Source: Paradesertivirga mongoliensis
Lineage (GTDB): Bacteria; Bacteroidota; Bacteroidia; Sphingobacteriales; Sphingobacteriaceae
Reading direction: 5' to 3'
Assembly: GCF_024436395.1 (NCBI RefSeq)
Contig: NZ_JAFMZO010000001.1
Coordinates: 1,248,181 to 1,312,180, forward strand
DNA: 64,000 nucleotides
This document shows positions 36,445-46,106 of this stretch, piece by piece (position 1 is the first letter of the stretch; each line of letters starts with the position of its first letter). A program made the position numbers and the translations under genes. Under the pieces are notes generated by a model that was not told where the DNA came from, made no database searches, and saw only the letters and a list, made by a program, of their open reading frames with translations.

Positions 36445-39225
36445 TTAGTTGCTGGACTTATAAAACTCAGTATATGAATCTATTAATTGCCTGTTTTTTA
36501 GTTTTTCCAGGCTTTCTTTGGTGATAACGAAGGTAGTATATTGATCTGCAGGAACCTTCATAATATCTTTCAAAACCGGACTTATCGTATTTTCGTACGA
36601 TTTCGCCTCCTCAAAGGTCTGAAAAGTTCCAATGAAAATTAACTGATTTTCATTATTTACCTCCTGTAACTGGTGTCGCAGGGGTACTCCCTGATAACGG
36701 GTTCTATTGAACTGCCCAATTCCAAAGCGGGAGGAACTCAAATTTGGACGCGGGTCGGTTACGTTAATCACAAGGTAATATTCGGCCGCACCGGGTAAAC
36801 TAAACGGGCTGCTTGAAGTGGCAGCGGGAATATTTGCCGATTGAGCTGCCGGAGTGTTCGTTTCCGGACCGGCTGCTGTGTTCTGTTGTGCGGTGGCGTT
36901 TGCTTGCGGTGTGTTCTGTTGCGGAGTAGCCGTTTGTACCGGGTTGGTTTGAATAGCAGTCCGCTGCGCTTGCTGAACTTCGGGCTCCTCCACAAAGGAT
37001 GGCCTGTTCGGGTCGAAGTTCAGTAACGCAGTATTCCTTGCAGCCAGCATCAAGCGATTTGCCTCAATATATTGTAAATGTTCTCTGGCCAGTGGAGTTA
37101 TTAAAGAGTCGTTTGGATAAGCGGTAATTAACTGATTAAGCGCATTCTCAAACGCCGGTAATTTTTGAGTGTGGCCCACGGCCAGCGTATTGAGGTAAGC
37201 TAATTGCGGAGATAACTTATTATTACTGTAGAGCTCTTCTATCCTTTTAATACCGCTTAATACTTCAGGGTATTTCTGTTCTGAGTACAAGCCGAATACA
37301 TGATTGTAAGCTGTATTAAGCGCACGCTCTTTTTCATCCTCTTCACGAGAGTAGTTAGGATCGCGAATAGCTTTAGCAAAAGGTGAATCCGGAAATTTAG
37401 AAAGAATCAATTCCTTGTACATGTTTGATCTTTCCATATTCCCGGGTTGGTAAAGCCTGTACAAATTGTAGTATACAGGTAAGGTATAAGAGCTTTGAGG
37501 CGAGTGCTTTAAAAGGTCTTCGTATGTTCTGATGGCGGTTTTGTCGTCTCTCAGTTCATCTTTGTAAAAATTACCGATGTCGTAATAGGCTTCTGCTACG
37601 CGCTGATTGGACAACTGCATTAAGGGCTCTGTTAAAGGCAGGTTATTTAAATAATTCTGACGGATAACCTCAGGGTCAAGCGTATTCGTGCCTGCGGTGA
37701 GGGTGGCCCCGATCGGTACATCCGGATCCGTAGACATGCTCTGAGTGCTTTCTGCAGCCGTTTTCGAAACCCGGCGCCAGTTGTCTTCGAGGCGTCTGTT
37801 TCCCCAGCGACGTTTAAAGTCTGAGAATCCTTGTCCGATAGCTGCGGTATTGTTGAAATAAAATTTGCCTTCTGTCGAACTCGCGGCAGCCGCGTTATCA
37901 ATACCTGCAATGAGGTTGTTTACGGGTGTTTGCTGGTTTACCTGATTTAAGGCTCGTTCGGTTTGCTGGCGTACGATTTCTCCGATGCGTTCTTCACGCT
38001 GCGCATCTGTTAAACGCGCAAGCGTTTGCAAGGTATCTTCTCTCGCAATAATTTGGTAGCGCTTAGCCAGCAGGTCTAGATTGCTGCCTTTCTTTCTGAT
38101 CAGATCGTAGCCCGGATATTTTGGAGAGAGTGTGCTGACTGTGCTGTCATAGTAAGCTTTAGCCCTCACGTAGTCGGCGTTGTCGAAGTAAAAATCGGCA
38201 AGCTTGAGGTATGTGATGCCCTTTTGATTCAGATTCGTAGTACTGCTCCGGATAGAGTTATTATAATTATCGATAGCTTCTTCAATCTGATTGTTCTCAA
38301 AGTGAATATTTGCAATATGATAATAGATCTGGTCTGTAAAGTCTTTGTTCTTATCCTGTCTCAGTAAAGATTTCAGGCGCGTGATTCGGTCTACATCTTT
38401 CCCGCTTTGTTCATCCTCAATCCGAATCCGGTTCAAATTAGCATTGAATGCCATTTCAAATGGGGCATTGCTCTTTACAACAGCGGTAAAGTTGTTATAA
38501 GCATCGGTATATTGTCCTCTTTCGTCCTGAAGCTGAGCAAGAATGTATCTCCAGCGAATTTCATTTTGCTTGCTGCTTCCTGCGTCAAGAGCGTTTTTTA
38601 ATGCATTAATGGCCTCGTTCTCTTTTCCTGTCGTAATCAGAAGTTGTGCCTGTGTGGCGTAAACTTCTGCCCGTGTCTTCCTGGAAGTTTCGATATATTT
38701 CAATGCAGTGTCTACTGTATTGGATGCTTCTGCGATGTTTTCTAATTGTAACAACGCGCGGGCCTTCCAAACCAGAGATTCCTGACGAATATCGTGTTCC
38801 TGTGGGTAGTTCTCCTTTAAATAGCTAAAATATTCGGCGGCATTAAAAAACTGCGATTTTAAGTAATTTGCTTTCGCCACAAGCAGGTATGCATCGTCAA
38901 CGTAATGACTATGCAGTTTTTCGTTGACTATAACTGTGGCTTTTTTGATGATAGAATCGAGGTTGGTAACCTCTCCGGCCGATAGACTTTCTGAAGGCTC
39001 CTTATAAATGGTTAACAACTGAGCATAATTATCAATATAACCGCTCTCAATGTTTCTTATACTTTGAGACAAAAGGATATTGGCATTATAGATGACATTA
39101 TACTTTGCAGTGAGGTTTTGCATTCCACGACTGGCGACCGAATCTTTTGGGGAAATACAACTCGTGTATATTCCGGTTAAACCAAGAAAGGCGCAGATGA
39201 AAATTGATAGAAATTTTGATTTCAA
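36445..39225 (-). CDS. sprE: SprE/PorW-like TPR lipoprotein of type IX secretion
   Basis: Lipoprotein of 926 residues with a signal peptide ending YTSC (Cys23). A start region with NLTAKYNVIYNANIL and repeated tetratricopeptide helices (about 50-400 and 550-740) surround YPGYDLIRKKGSNLDLLAKRY and RLTDAQREERIGEIV, a conserved stretch of SprE/PorW. A Gln/Thr/Pro/Ala-rich linker (about 745-803) leads to a C-terminal domain of about 120 residues (YYLVINV, FIGTFQTFEEAKSYE). SprE/PorW is needed for type IX secretion and gliding and links the outer-membrane translocon to the motor. It is the first gene of the sprE-PBP1A-uvrC unit and points toward gldKLMN. Confidence 0.85.
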   Translation of the reverse strand: MKSKFLSIFICAFLGLTGIYTSCISPKDSVASRGMQNLTAKYNVIYNANILLSQSIRNIESGYIDNYAQLLTIYKEPSESLSAGEVTNLDSIIKKATVIVNEKLHSHYVDDAYLLVAKANYLKSQFFNAAEYFSYLKENYPQEHDIRQESLVWKARALLQLENIAEASNTVDTALKYIETSRKTRAEVYATQAQLLITTGKENEAINALKNALDAGSSKQNEIRWRYILAQLQDERGQYTDAYNNFTAVVKSNAPFEMAFNANLNRIRIEDEQSGKDVDRITRLKSLLRQDKNKDFTDQIYYHIANIHFENNQIEEAIDNYNNSIRSSTTNLNQKGITYLKLADFYFDNADYVRAKAYYDSTVSTLSPKYPGYDLIRKKGSNLDLLAKRYQIIAREDTLQTLARLTDAQREERIGEIVRQQTERALNQVNQQTPVNNLIAGIDNAAAASSTEGKFYFNNTAAIGQGFSDFKRRWGNRRLEDNWRRVSKTAAESTQSMSTDPDVPIGATLTAGTNTLDPEVIRQNYLNNLPLTEPLMQLSNQRVAEAYYDIGNFYKDELRDDKTAIRTYEDLLKHSPQSSYTLPVYYNLYRLYQPGNMERSNMYKELILSKFPDSPFAKAIRDPNYSREEDEKERALNTAYNHVFGLYSEQKYPEVLSGIKRIEELYSNNKLSPQLAYLNTLAVGHTQKLPAFENALNQLITAYPNDSLITPLAREHLQYIEANRLMLAARNTALLNFDPNRPSFVEEPEVQQAQRTAIQTNPVQTATPQQNTPQANATAQQNTAAGPETNTPAAQSANIPAATSSSPFSLPGAAEYYLVINVTDPRPNLSSSRFGIGQFNRTRYQGVPLRHQLQEVNNENQLIFIGTFQTFEEAKSYENTISPVLKDIMKVPADQYTTFVITKESLEKLKNRQLIDSYTEFYKSSN

Positions 39226-39341
39226 GGCCGGATTTAATTTGACTTAATACATTAACAAGCTCTTTGCAAAATTATTATCTCAGGCTGGTTATGTCTTTAA
39301 GCTTGTTTAATAATCTTCCAAATATAAACTATTGACGGGTT

Positions 39342-40979
39342 TTATTCAGAACATTCTAGCTTCGTAAACTCAAACTTTTCCCCGTCAAAAAGGCCGAGAT
39401 CGCTAAGTTTTAACGAGGGAATCACCAGGAGTGCCATAAAAGACAGACTCATAAAGGGTGAAGACAATTTACATCCCAGCTGCTTCGCGAACAGATCTAT
39501 GGATGTGTACAGATCTGCAACTTCGTGTCCGTTTTTTGTAGTCATAATCCCGCCCACTGGCAAAGGCAAAACCTTGGCTTCTGTATCAGATACCGCTGAT
39601 ATTCCCCCTTTACAAGATATAATATGGTTGACGGCCTTTGTAATTAACTCGTCGGAAGTGCCTACGGATATAATATTATGCGAATCGTGGGCTATGGAAG
39701 ACGCAATAGCGCCGTTCTTAAGTCCGAAGTTCTTAATAAATGCAACAGCAGGAGGGGCGTCTTTATAACGATTTTTTACAATGATTTTTAATATATCATT
39801 GTCGGAGTCCGATTCAATAAAGCCATCTTTTATAAACGCGTCGACTTCAAGCCTGTTTGTGATCAGCTGTCCATCGAGGGCCTCTATGACCGCTATTCTG
39901 GAGCCCGAAGCGTTTACTTTAATTTCTGTCGGCTCAATCGGATTGCAGTTGAAATTATTAATAGCCTCCGCGTTCAGGGGTTTGATAAGCGATTCTCCAT
40001 CAGAAGCAACCAGGCAGCCATTTATATAGGTCTCTTTAATGTTGAAGTCATCAAGGTTGTCTACTACAATAAAATCCGCAGAATCGCCTTCTTTTAATAG
40101 GCCCACATCAAGTTTATAATGCTTAGCCGGATTTATGCAAGCCGCCTTCAATGCTTTGAATAAATCAACACCTCCGTCAAGAGCTCTTTTGACGAGCTGA
40201 TTGATATGTCCAAGTAACAGACTATCGGGATGTTTATCGTCAGAACAGAACATGACAGAATCCTCATGGTCGTTCAGCAGGTCGATCAGCGCATCAAAGT
40301 TCTTTGCTGCGCTTCCTTCTCTGATTAGGATTTTCATTCCAAGTTCTAATTTGTTGAGTGCTTCTTCCCTGGTGAAACATTCATGATCTGTACTGATGCC
40401 TGCGGCAATGTATTGAGCAGCCTTTTCGCCCCTTAGGCCAGGTGCATGACCGTCGACGGGTTTGTTGTATTTCTGAGCTATTTTTATTTTTTCATAAACA
40501 AGCGGATCGTTGAATAATACTCCCGGCCAGTTCATCATTTCGGCCAGATACTTTATTTTGTCTGATTTTAAGAGTTCTTCAACTTCGTCGACCGAAATTT
40601 CAGCTCCGGCGGTTTCGAAGGTCGTGGCAGGAACGCAAGACGGAGCACCGAAATAGAACTTGAAAGGCACTTGTTCACCGTTTTTAATCATGAAGTTCAC
40701 GCCCTCAATGCCGCATACGTTGGCGATTTCATGGGGGTCAGAAATTGTAGCTACGGTGCCATGAACAACGGCCATCCGGGCAAATTCGGAGGGCACCAGC
40801 ATGGAGCTCTCTATATGTACATGCGCGTCGATGAAGCCTGGCAGGATGTACTGATCGGTGGCCTGACTACTTTCTGCAATGTTATTTATGTGCCCATTAA
40901 TAATGGTTACCGTTCCCGGGTAAATCCTTTTATTGATAATATCTACTATTTGCCCGCTTACTGCTCTGCTGTCAATCAT
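39342..40979 (-). CDS. ade: Adenine deaminase
   Basis: Amidohydrolase of 545 residues that converts adenine to hypoxanthine in purine salvage. [13 protein letters not shown] carries the metal-binding Hx[10 protein letters not shown] and [10 protein letters not shown] are family hallmarks, and [23 protein letters not shown] and AHDSHNI bring further metal or catalytic residues. The C-terminal domain with GGISAVSD and LPLPVGGIM is typical of Ade, separating it from dihydroorotases. It is divergent from the ATP synthase operon with only 18 bp between the earliest start codons. Confidence 0.95.
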   Translation of the reverse strand: MIDSRAVSGQIVDIINKRIYPGTVTIINGHINNIAESSQATDQYILPGFIDAHVHIESSMLVPSEFARMAVVHGTVATISDPHEIANVCGIEGVNFMIKNGEQVPFKFYFGAPSCVPATTFETAGAEISVDEVEELLKSDKIKYLAEMMNWPGVLFNDPLVYEKIKIAQKYNKPVDGHAPGLRGEKAAQYIAAGISTDHECFTREEALNKLELGMKILIREGSAAKNFDALIDLLNDHEDSVMFCSDDKHPDSLLLGHINQLVKRALDGGVDLFKALKAACINPAKHYKLDVGLLKEGDSADFIVVDNLDDFNIKETYINGCLVASDGESLIKPLNAEAINNFNCNPIEPTEIKVNASGSRIAVIEALDGQLITNRLEVDAFIKDGFIESDSDNDILKIIVKNRYKDAPPAVAFIKNFGLKNGAIASSIAHDSHNIISVGTSDELITKAVNHIISCKGGISAVSDTEAKVLPLPVGGIMTTKNGHEVADLYTSIDLFAKQLGCKLSSPFMSLSFMALLVIPSLKLSDLGLFDGEKFEFTKLECSE

Positions 40980-41014
40980 TACTATACATATTAATGTATG
41001 AACGATAAAAGTAC

Positions 41015-41022
41015 TACTTTTG
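41015..41022 (+). promoter_or_regulatory. Candidate -7 promoter element of the atp operon
   Basis: TACTTTTG matches the TAnnTTTG -7 consensus of Bacteroidota sigma factor exactly and ends 20 bp before ATG 41043. No clear -33 TTTG is seen upstream. An identical octamer precedes the tRNA-Ser gene. Confidence 0.4.
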
Positions 41023-41042
41023 AAAATTATTCATCTAAGCGT

Positions 41043-41291
41043 ATGTCTGATAACGAACCAGAAAAAGGTAAACCAATTCCTGCACGCAAGGGCTTACTTA
41101 ATAGCTACGCCAAATATTCTGCTATGGGTTTTCAGATGTTTCTGGTGATCGGAGTATTCACTTACGCCGGATATAAGATCGACGAGCGGCGGCAAGCGAA
41201 AACGCCTTTAGCGACTGCTTTTCTGAGTTTGGCGGGCGTTTTTATTGCCTTGTATCTTATTATTCGTTCAATAAGGAGGATTAAGTCGTGA
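41043..41291 (+). CDS. AtpZ/AtpI-like small membrane protein of the ATP synthase operon
   Basis: From ATG 41043 (MSDNEPEKG) the protein has 82 residues; an earlier ATG at 40998 gives 97, but a promoter-like TACTTTTG lies between, favouring the shorter form. Two membrane helices are present: YSAMGFQMFLVIGVFTYAGYKID and a second rich in Leu/Ile (LSLAGVFIALYLIIRSI). AtpZ/AtpI-type proteins assist c-ring assembly or ion handling. It opens the operon, and its TGA overlaps the next gene's GTG as GTGA. Confidence 0.78.
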   Translation: MSDNEPEKGKPIPARKGLLNSYAKYSAMGFQMFLVIGVFTYAGYKIDERRQAKTPLATAFLSLAGVFIALYLIIRSIRRIKS

Positions 41292-41695
41292 GTTGGAAGC
41301 ATTTTATTGCAATTTTTTCATGTTTGGTGGTGGTTTCAGGGCTTGTTGCGTGGTTTTTTGAACATAAAAATGCCGATGATGTTATTTTAGTTCCTAAATT
41401 TTGGGTGATTTTTGGTTTTTTATCTGGGTTGACAATTATTGCCTACGGAATATCTGTTTTTGGAATCAAAAATGGGGGCGAAAACTCTGTTTATATTATT
41501 ATGTCGGCCATAGTAATTAAGCTGCTTTTTAGTATGATGTTTGTTGCGGTTTACTTGCTGAAATTCAGGGTAAATAGCCTGTTTTTTGCCCTCGAATTTT
41601 TTTCTTTATATTTCTTATTCACGTCCTTTGAAGTTTATGCACTGTTGCGTAACTTGCGCCACCAAAATAAAACGGAAAAAACTCGAAATAAATGA
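41288..41695 (+). CDS. Small membrane protein in the ATP synthase operon
   Basis: Protein of 135 residues starting at GTG 41288, overlapping the previous gene by 4 bp. Four hydrophobic helices make up nearly the whole protein (WKHFIAIFSCLVVVSGLVAWFF, ILVPKFWVIFGFLSGLTIIAYG and two more). No recognised motif; position suggests an AtpI-type assembly factor specific to Bacteroidota. Its TGA overlaps the atpB ATG as ATGA, so translation of all three early genes is coupled. (Motifs are shown as short parts of each helix only.). Confidence 0.72.
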   Translation: MSWKHFIAIFSCLVVVSGLVAWFFEHKNADDVILVPKFWVIFGFLSGLTIIAYGISVFGIKNGGENSVYIIMSAIVIKLLFSMMFVAVYLLKFRVNSLFFALEFFSLYFLFTSFEVYALLRNLRHQNKTEKTRNK

Positions 41696-42840
41696 CGTTT
41701 ACCCACATTTTGAATTCAAAAAAAATTAGATTTAGTGCTGTTTTAGCGTTTATTTTAGTTTTTGTTAGCCTGAATGTCTCGTCGCGAGCTCAGGAAGCGG
41801 CACCTCACACGCTTGCTGATACTACTTTTTCTTCAACTGTTGAAAGTGATGCACATATAGCAGGTACGGAACATACTGAAGGGGATGGAGAGCACGAAAA
41901 GTTCGATCCAACCTCAGCTATTATGGAACACATTGCCGATTCGCATTATTGGCATTTGTGGGGGCACACTTCTTTACCTCTTCCTGTTATTCTTTTTACA
42001 GATAAAGGTGCGGAGGTTTTTTCTTCTTCTCAATTTCATCATGGCGAGCAGGCATATCAGGGGAAGCACTATACTTATAAGCTTATAGAAGACAAGATCT
42101 TTGCGGTAAACAGTGGTGGCGAAATTGACAAATCGGCCTCGTCTAATGTATATGATTTTTCCATAACAAAAAATGTTGCGGCTATCTGGCTTGCTGTTAT
42201 TTTGTTGATTCTAATATTTACTTCTGTTTCAAGGGCTTACAAAAAGCGCGAAGGTATGGCTCCAAAAGGTTTCCAATCGCTAATTGAACCTGTTATTCTA
42301 TTTGTACGCGACGAGATTGCCAAACCAAACATTGGTTATAAGTACAATAAGTTTATGCCTCTGTTATTAACCATGTTCTTTTTTATATGGATAAATAACT
42401 TGCTTGGACTATTTCCGTTATTCCCGGGAGGGGCGAACGTAACCGGTAATATCTTTATGACTTTTGTTCTGGCTTTTATCACTTTGCTGGTAACTAACCT
42501 GAACGGAAACAAATATTACTGGAAGCATATCTTATTGCCAGACGTACCATGGTGGTTGTACCCGATTATGATTCCGGTAGAAATCATTGGTGTAATCTCT
42601 AAGCCTTTTGCGTTGATGATTCGTTTATACGCTAACATCTCAGCGGGACACATTATCGTACTCAGCTTAATTTCGTTGATCTTTATTTTTAAGTCGTTGG
42701 CAATAGCGCCGGTATCTGTAGCTTTCGTGTTATTCATGGATGTTTTGGAGTTGCTGGTTGCGTTTCTGCAGGCGTTTATTTTTACCATGCTTACAGCTTT
42801 GTTCATTGGAACAGCGGTTGACGAGCATGCACATCATTAG
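41692..42840 (+). CDS. atpB: F-type ATP synthase subunit a
   Basis: Integral membrane stator subunit of 382 residues, longer than the ~270 of Escherichia coli. A signal-peptide-like N-terminus and a His/Glu-rich periplasmic stretch (about 30-150, with HIAGTEHTEGDGEHEKF) precede the canonical part. That part has FMPLLLTMFFFIWINNLLGL and the essential Arg311 in MIRLYANISAGH, equal to Arg210 of Escherichia coli. C-terminal LLVAFLQAFIFTMLTALFIG is also standard. The extension is common in this phylum, as far as I recall. Start overlaps the upstream gene by 4 bp. Confidence 0.95.
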   Translation: MTFTHILNSKKIRFSAVLAFILVFVSLNVSSRAQEAAPHTLADTTFSSTVESDAHIAGTEHTEGDGEHEKFDPTSAIMEHIADSHYWHLWGHTSLPLPVILFTDKGAEVFSSSQFHHGEQAYQGKHYTYKLIEDKIFAVNSGGEIDKSASSNVYDFSITKNVAAIWLAVILLILIFTSVSRAYKKREGMAPKGFQSLIEPVILFVRDEIAKPNIGYKYNKFMPLLLTMFFFIWINNLLGLFPLFPGGANVTGNIFMTFVLAFITLLVTNLNGNKYYWKHILLPDVPWWLYPIMIPVEIIGVISKPFALMIRLYANISAGHIIVLSLISLIFIFKSLAIAPVSVAFVLFMDVLELLVAFLQAFIFTMLTALFIGTAVDEHAHH

Positions 42841-42865
42841 TCTCATTTTTAACTATATAAATTAA

Positions 42866-43087
<222 letters not shown>

Positions 43088-43094
43088 GAATTCA

Positions 43095-43130
43095 GAGCCC
43101 GGAGGCAGACGATTGGTCTTCCTCCGGCTC
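43095..43130 (+). other. Intercistronic hairpin after atpE
   Basis: GAGCC-C-GGAGG-C-AGAC, loop GATTG, GTCT-T-CCTCC-GGCTC: 14 paired bases with small bulges, so a very stable RNA stem. The following sequence (TTGTTATTG) is not a good T-run. It sits in the 118-bp spacer between atpE and atpF. It could partially terminate, or protect the upstream message and raise c-subunit output; both are inference. Confidence 0.6.
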
Positions 43131-43205
43131 TTGTTATTGAATTTAATTTGAATAACCCTGGAGTTTAATTGATAGTTAAGCTTCTCGAAGATAGATTATA
43201 TTAAA

Positions 43206-43715
43206 ATGGAAGAATTGTTCGAAGGTATTTTAAATCACCATTTAGGATTTGTGGTTTGGGCAACGGTAGCGTTTTTGCTTCTTTTAATTTTATTAAAAAC
43301 GTTTGCCTGGAAACCAATATTAGGTGCTATCCATGAGCGTGAGCGCTCGATAGAAAACGCTCTTGAGTCTGCCCGAATGGCTAAAGAGGAAATGCAAAGC
43401 CTGATAAGCGAAAACGACGCGTTGTTGAAAGAAGCGCGTGCGGAACGCGATCTTATCTTAAAGGAAGCAAAAGAGCTTAAAGATAAAATGATAGCCGAAG
43501 CAAAATCAACTGCACAGGCTGAAGGTGCGAAAATGCTTGAAAAAGCGCAGGCTGAAATTGATTCACAAAAAGCAGCAGCGGTAGCTGAGATTAAAGGTCA
43601 GGTTGCTGAACTTTCGTTACAGATTGCCGAAAAAGTTTTACGCCAGCAAATGGCTGATAAGAGCAAACAGGAAGCCTTGGTTTCTGACTTGCTGCAAGAT
43701 GTTAAATTAAACTAA
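43206..43715 (+). CDS. atpF: F-type ATP synthase subunit b
   Basis: Peripheral stalk subunit of 169 residues. One N-terminal helix (FVVWATVAFLLLLILL, about 15-32) is followed by WKPILGAIHERERSIE and a long charged coiled coil (KEARAERDLILKEAKELKDK and so on). The end (LSLQIAEKVLRQQM) is the conserved delta-binding segment. Only one b gene is visible, so a homodimer is expected. Confidence 0.94.
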   Translation: MEELFEGILNHHLGFVVWATVAFLLLLILLKTFAWKPILGAIHERERSIENALESARMAKEEMQSLISENDALLKEARAERDLILKEAKELKDKMIAEAKSTAQAEGAKMLEKAQAEIDSQKAAAVAEIKGQVAELSLQIAEKVLRQQMADKSKQEALVSDLLQDVKLN

Positions 43716-43731
43716 AGCCTGGATTCGCAGG

Positions 43732-43752
43732 TTTTTGAATTTTGATTTTTGA
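43732..43752 (+). repeat. Three-copy 7-bp tandem repeat between atpF and atpH
   Basis: Units TTTTTGA, ATTTTGA and TTTTTGA follow in exact 7-bp register just upstream of atpH. Short, and possibly chance in AT-rich DNA, but another repeat lies in each neighbouring spacer of the operon. Confidence 0.35.
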
Positions 43753-43761
43753 CTTTATACT

Positions 43762-44298
43762 ATGTCTGAAATACAAGTAGCATCGCGCTACGCCAAATCA
43801 TTAATAGACCTTGCTGAAGAGCAAAATTCTTTAGAAGCGGTAAAAGCGGATATAGAGTCGTTCGTGAATGTTACCCGCCAAAGTTCGCAGCTGCAGGCCG
43901 TTCTTAAAAATCCGATAATTGGTATCGATAAAAAGAAGGCTATTCTTAGCCAGCTTTTCGGACCTAACTCGAGTAAGGTGGTATTGTCGTTCTTTAATAT
44001 CGTGGTGGCCAAAGGCCGCGCAGAAATTCTTTACGCTACAGCGAAGGAATTTATGAACGAATATAACAGACGCCAAGGTGTGCTTACGGCAGTGGTAACT
44101 TCTGCAGCTCCGCTTACAGAAGAGCAGAAAAGTAAGATTGTTAGCCTGGTGATCGAAGCGACTAATAAAAAGATTGTATTGGAAACCAATATCGACCCCG
44201 AATTAATAGGCGGGTTTGTGTTGAAAGTTGGCGATAAACAGGTTGATACCAGTATCGCCAGTAGCTTAACTAAATTAAAGAAGGAATTTGCTCAGTAG
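43762..44298 (+). CDS. atpH: F-type ATP synthase subunit delta
   Basis: OSCP/delta subunit of 178 residues that joins the b stalk to the alpha subunits. IQVASRYAKSLIDLAEEQ is the signature start, LSFFNIVVAKGRAEILY is a conserved middle, and the C-terminal GGFVLKVGDKQVDTSIA is the family pattern. It starts 46 bp after atpF, and a palindromic element lies in the 145-bp spacer after it. Confidence 0.94.
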   Translation: MSEIQVASRYAKSLIDLAEEQNSLEAVKADIESFVNVTRQSSQLQAVLKNPIIGIDKKKAILSQLFGPNSSKVVLSFFNIVVAKGRAEILYATAKEFMNEYNRRQGVLTAVVTSAAPLTEEQKSKIVSLVIEATNKKIVLETNIDPELIGGFVLKVGDKQVDTSIASSLTKLKKEFAQ

Positions 44299-44336
44299 GT
44301 TTTTTAACCGAAGCGAGATAAACCCTGAAAGCTAAA

Positions 44337-44384
44337 CCTGATTGAAGGGGAAAGCCCGCGGAGCGGCTTGGAACGGAAAGCAGG
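44337..44384 (+). repeat. Palindromic extragenic element between atpH and atpA
   Basis: CCTG at 44337-44340 and CAGG at 44381-44384 bracket purine-rich flanks and an inner stem AAGCC-C-GC, loop GGA, GCGGCTT (seven pairs, one bulge). The form resembles repetitive extragenic palindromes of Bacteroidota (a pattern of purine-rich flanks and a GC stem), though copy number cannot be checked here. About 105 bp remain from its start to atpA, which has no other visible signal. Confidence 0.55.
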
Positions 44385-44443
44385 ACTGAATTGACAAAAG
44401 AGAACAGAACAAAGATTTACAACAAAAACTCATAAATAAAACT

Positions 44444-46018
44444 ATGGTAGAGGTAAGACCAGATGAAGTATCGGCAATATTGCGTCAGCAGTTGTCGGGC
44501 TTTAAATCAGAGGCTGAACTAGAAGAAGTTGGTACCGTGTTACAAGTAGGTGACGGTATTGCTCGTGTTTACGGCCTTACCCAGGTTCAATCGGGCGAGC
44601 TGGTTGAATTTGAGAACGGTTTACAGGGAATCGTATTAAACCTTGAAGAAGACAACGTAGGTGTTGTATTGCTGGGAGATTATAGTGAGATTAAAGAGGG
44701 TGATACGATTAAACGTACAAGAAAAATTGCTTCGCTGCAAGTTGGTGAAGGAATGCTTGGCCGTGTAGTAAACACACTTGGACAGCCAATTGATGGTAAA
44801 GGTCCTATCACTGGTGAAACATTTGATATGCCGATCGAGCGTAAAGCTCCGGGTGTTATCTATCGCCAGCCGGTAACTGAGCCATTGCAGACTGGTATCA
44901 AAGCTATTGATGCGATGATTCCTGTTGGCCGTGGACAGCGTGAGTTGGTAATTGGTGACCGTCAGACTGGTAAAACAGCGGTTTGTATCGATACCATCAT
45001 TAACCAAAAAGAATTTTACGAAGCTGGTCAGCCGGTTTATTGTATATATGTTGCTGTTGGACAGAAAAGCTCTACAGTAGCTCAGATTGTTCGCACGCTT
45101 GAAGAGAATGGTGCAATGCCATATTCGGTGGTAGTTGCGGCGTCTGCTGCCGACCCTGCTCCAATGCAGTTCTTTGCTCCGTTTGCGGGTGCTGCGATTG
45201 GTGAGTACTTCCGTGACACCGGACGTCCGGCATTGATCATCTATGATGATTTATCGAAGCAGGCGGTTGCTTATCGTGAAGTATCTCTATTGCTTCGTCG
45301 TCCACCGGGCCGTGAGGCTTATCCTGGAGACGTGTTCTATCTTCACAGCCGTTTATTAGAGCGTGCTGCTAAGATCAATGCTTCTGATGCGATCGCTAAA
45401 AATATGAACGATTTGCCTGAGTCTATCAGACATTTAGTAAAAGGTGGCGGTTCATTGACAGCGCTTCCAATTATCGAAACTCAGGCTGGTGACGTATCGG
45501 CGTATATTCCGACAAACGTGATCTCGATTACTGACGGTCAGATCTTCCTTGAGTCGAACTTGTTTAACGCAGGTGTTCGTCCGGCAATTAACGTAGGTAT
45601 TTCGGTATCTCGTGTGGGTGGTAACGCTCAGATCAAGTCGATGAAAAAAGTTGCGGGTACGTTAAAACTTGAGCAGGCACAATACCGCGAGCTTGAGGCT
45701 TTCTCTAAATTCGGATCGGATTTAGATGCTGCAACTAAAGCTGTACTGGATAAAGGTTCACGTAACGTGGAGATCTTGAAGCAAGCACAGTTTTCACCAG
45801 TACCAGTAGAAAAGCAGGTTGCCATTATTTATATCGGAACTAAAGGATTATTACGTCAGGTTCCGGTTGACAAAGTGAGGGAGTTCGAAAAAGAATACCT
45901 GAATCAGTTGGAAGCTCGTAATCCAGAAGTTTTACAGGCTTTGAAAGCTGGTAAACTTGATGACAGCATCACTTCTGTATTGGAAAGCGTTGCTAAGGAT
46001 CTTGCTGGAAAGTACTAA
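44444..46018 (+). CDS. atpA: F-type ATP synthase subunit alpha
   Basis: Non-catalytic nucleotide-binding subunit of 524 residues. Walker A GDRQTGKT is at residues 171-178 (169-176 in Escherichia coli). [17 protein letters not shown] and the [20 protein letters not shown] segment are canonical, as are ITDGQIFLE and GISVSRVGG. Intact and of usual size. It ends two bases before an inverted repeat region and is followed by atpG. Confidence 0.97.
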   Translation: MVEVRPDEVSAILRQQLSGFKSEAELEEVGTVLQVGDGIARVYGLTQVQSGELVEFENGLQGIVLNLEEDNVGVVLLGDYSEIKEGDTIKRTRKIASLQVGEGMLGRVVNTLGQPIDGKGPITGETFDMPIERKAPGVIYRQPVTEPLQTGIKAIDAMIPVGRGQRELVIGDRQTGKTAVCIDTIINQKEFYEAGQPVYCIYVAVGQKSSTVAQIVRTLEENGAMPYSVVVAASAADPAPMQFFAPFAGAAIGEYFRDTGRPALIIYDDLSKQAVAYREVSLLLRRPPGREAYPGDVFYLHSRLLERAAKINASDAIAKNMNDLPESIRHLVKGGGSLTALPIIETQAGDVSAYIPTNVISITDGQIFLESNLFNAGVRPAINVGISVSRVGGNAQIKSMKKVAGTLKLEQAQYRELEAFSKFGSDLDAATKAVLDKGSRNVEILKQAQFSPVPVEKQVAIIYIGTKGLLRQVPVDKVREFEKEYLNQLEARNPEVLQALKAGKLDDSITSVLESVAKDLAGKY

Positions 46019-46020
46019 GA

Positions 46021-46096
46021 GAGATATGAGACATTAGATATGAGATATGAGGAAAGGGACATAAGTCTCACATCTCGTATCTCACATCTCACATCT
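46021..46096 (+). repeat. Imperfect inverted repeat built of GAGATATGA-like units between atpA and atpG
   Basis: Left arm 46021-46051 is made of GAGATATGA-type units and right arm 46066-46096 of their reverse complement (TCACATCTC-type units). About 24 of 30 positions pair across a 14-base loop. It fills almost the entire 88-bp spacer. Mosaic purine-rich units of this type appear to be a scattered repeat class in Sphingobacteria and relatives; that is from memory, not checked. Confidence 0.6.
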
Positions 46097-46106
46097 AAAT
46101 TAAAAT

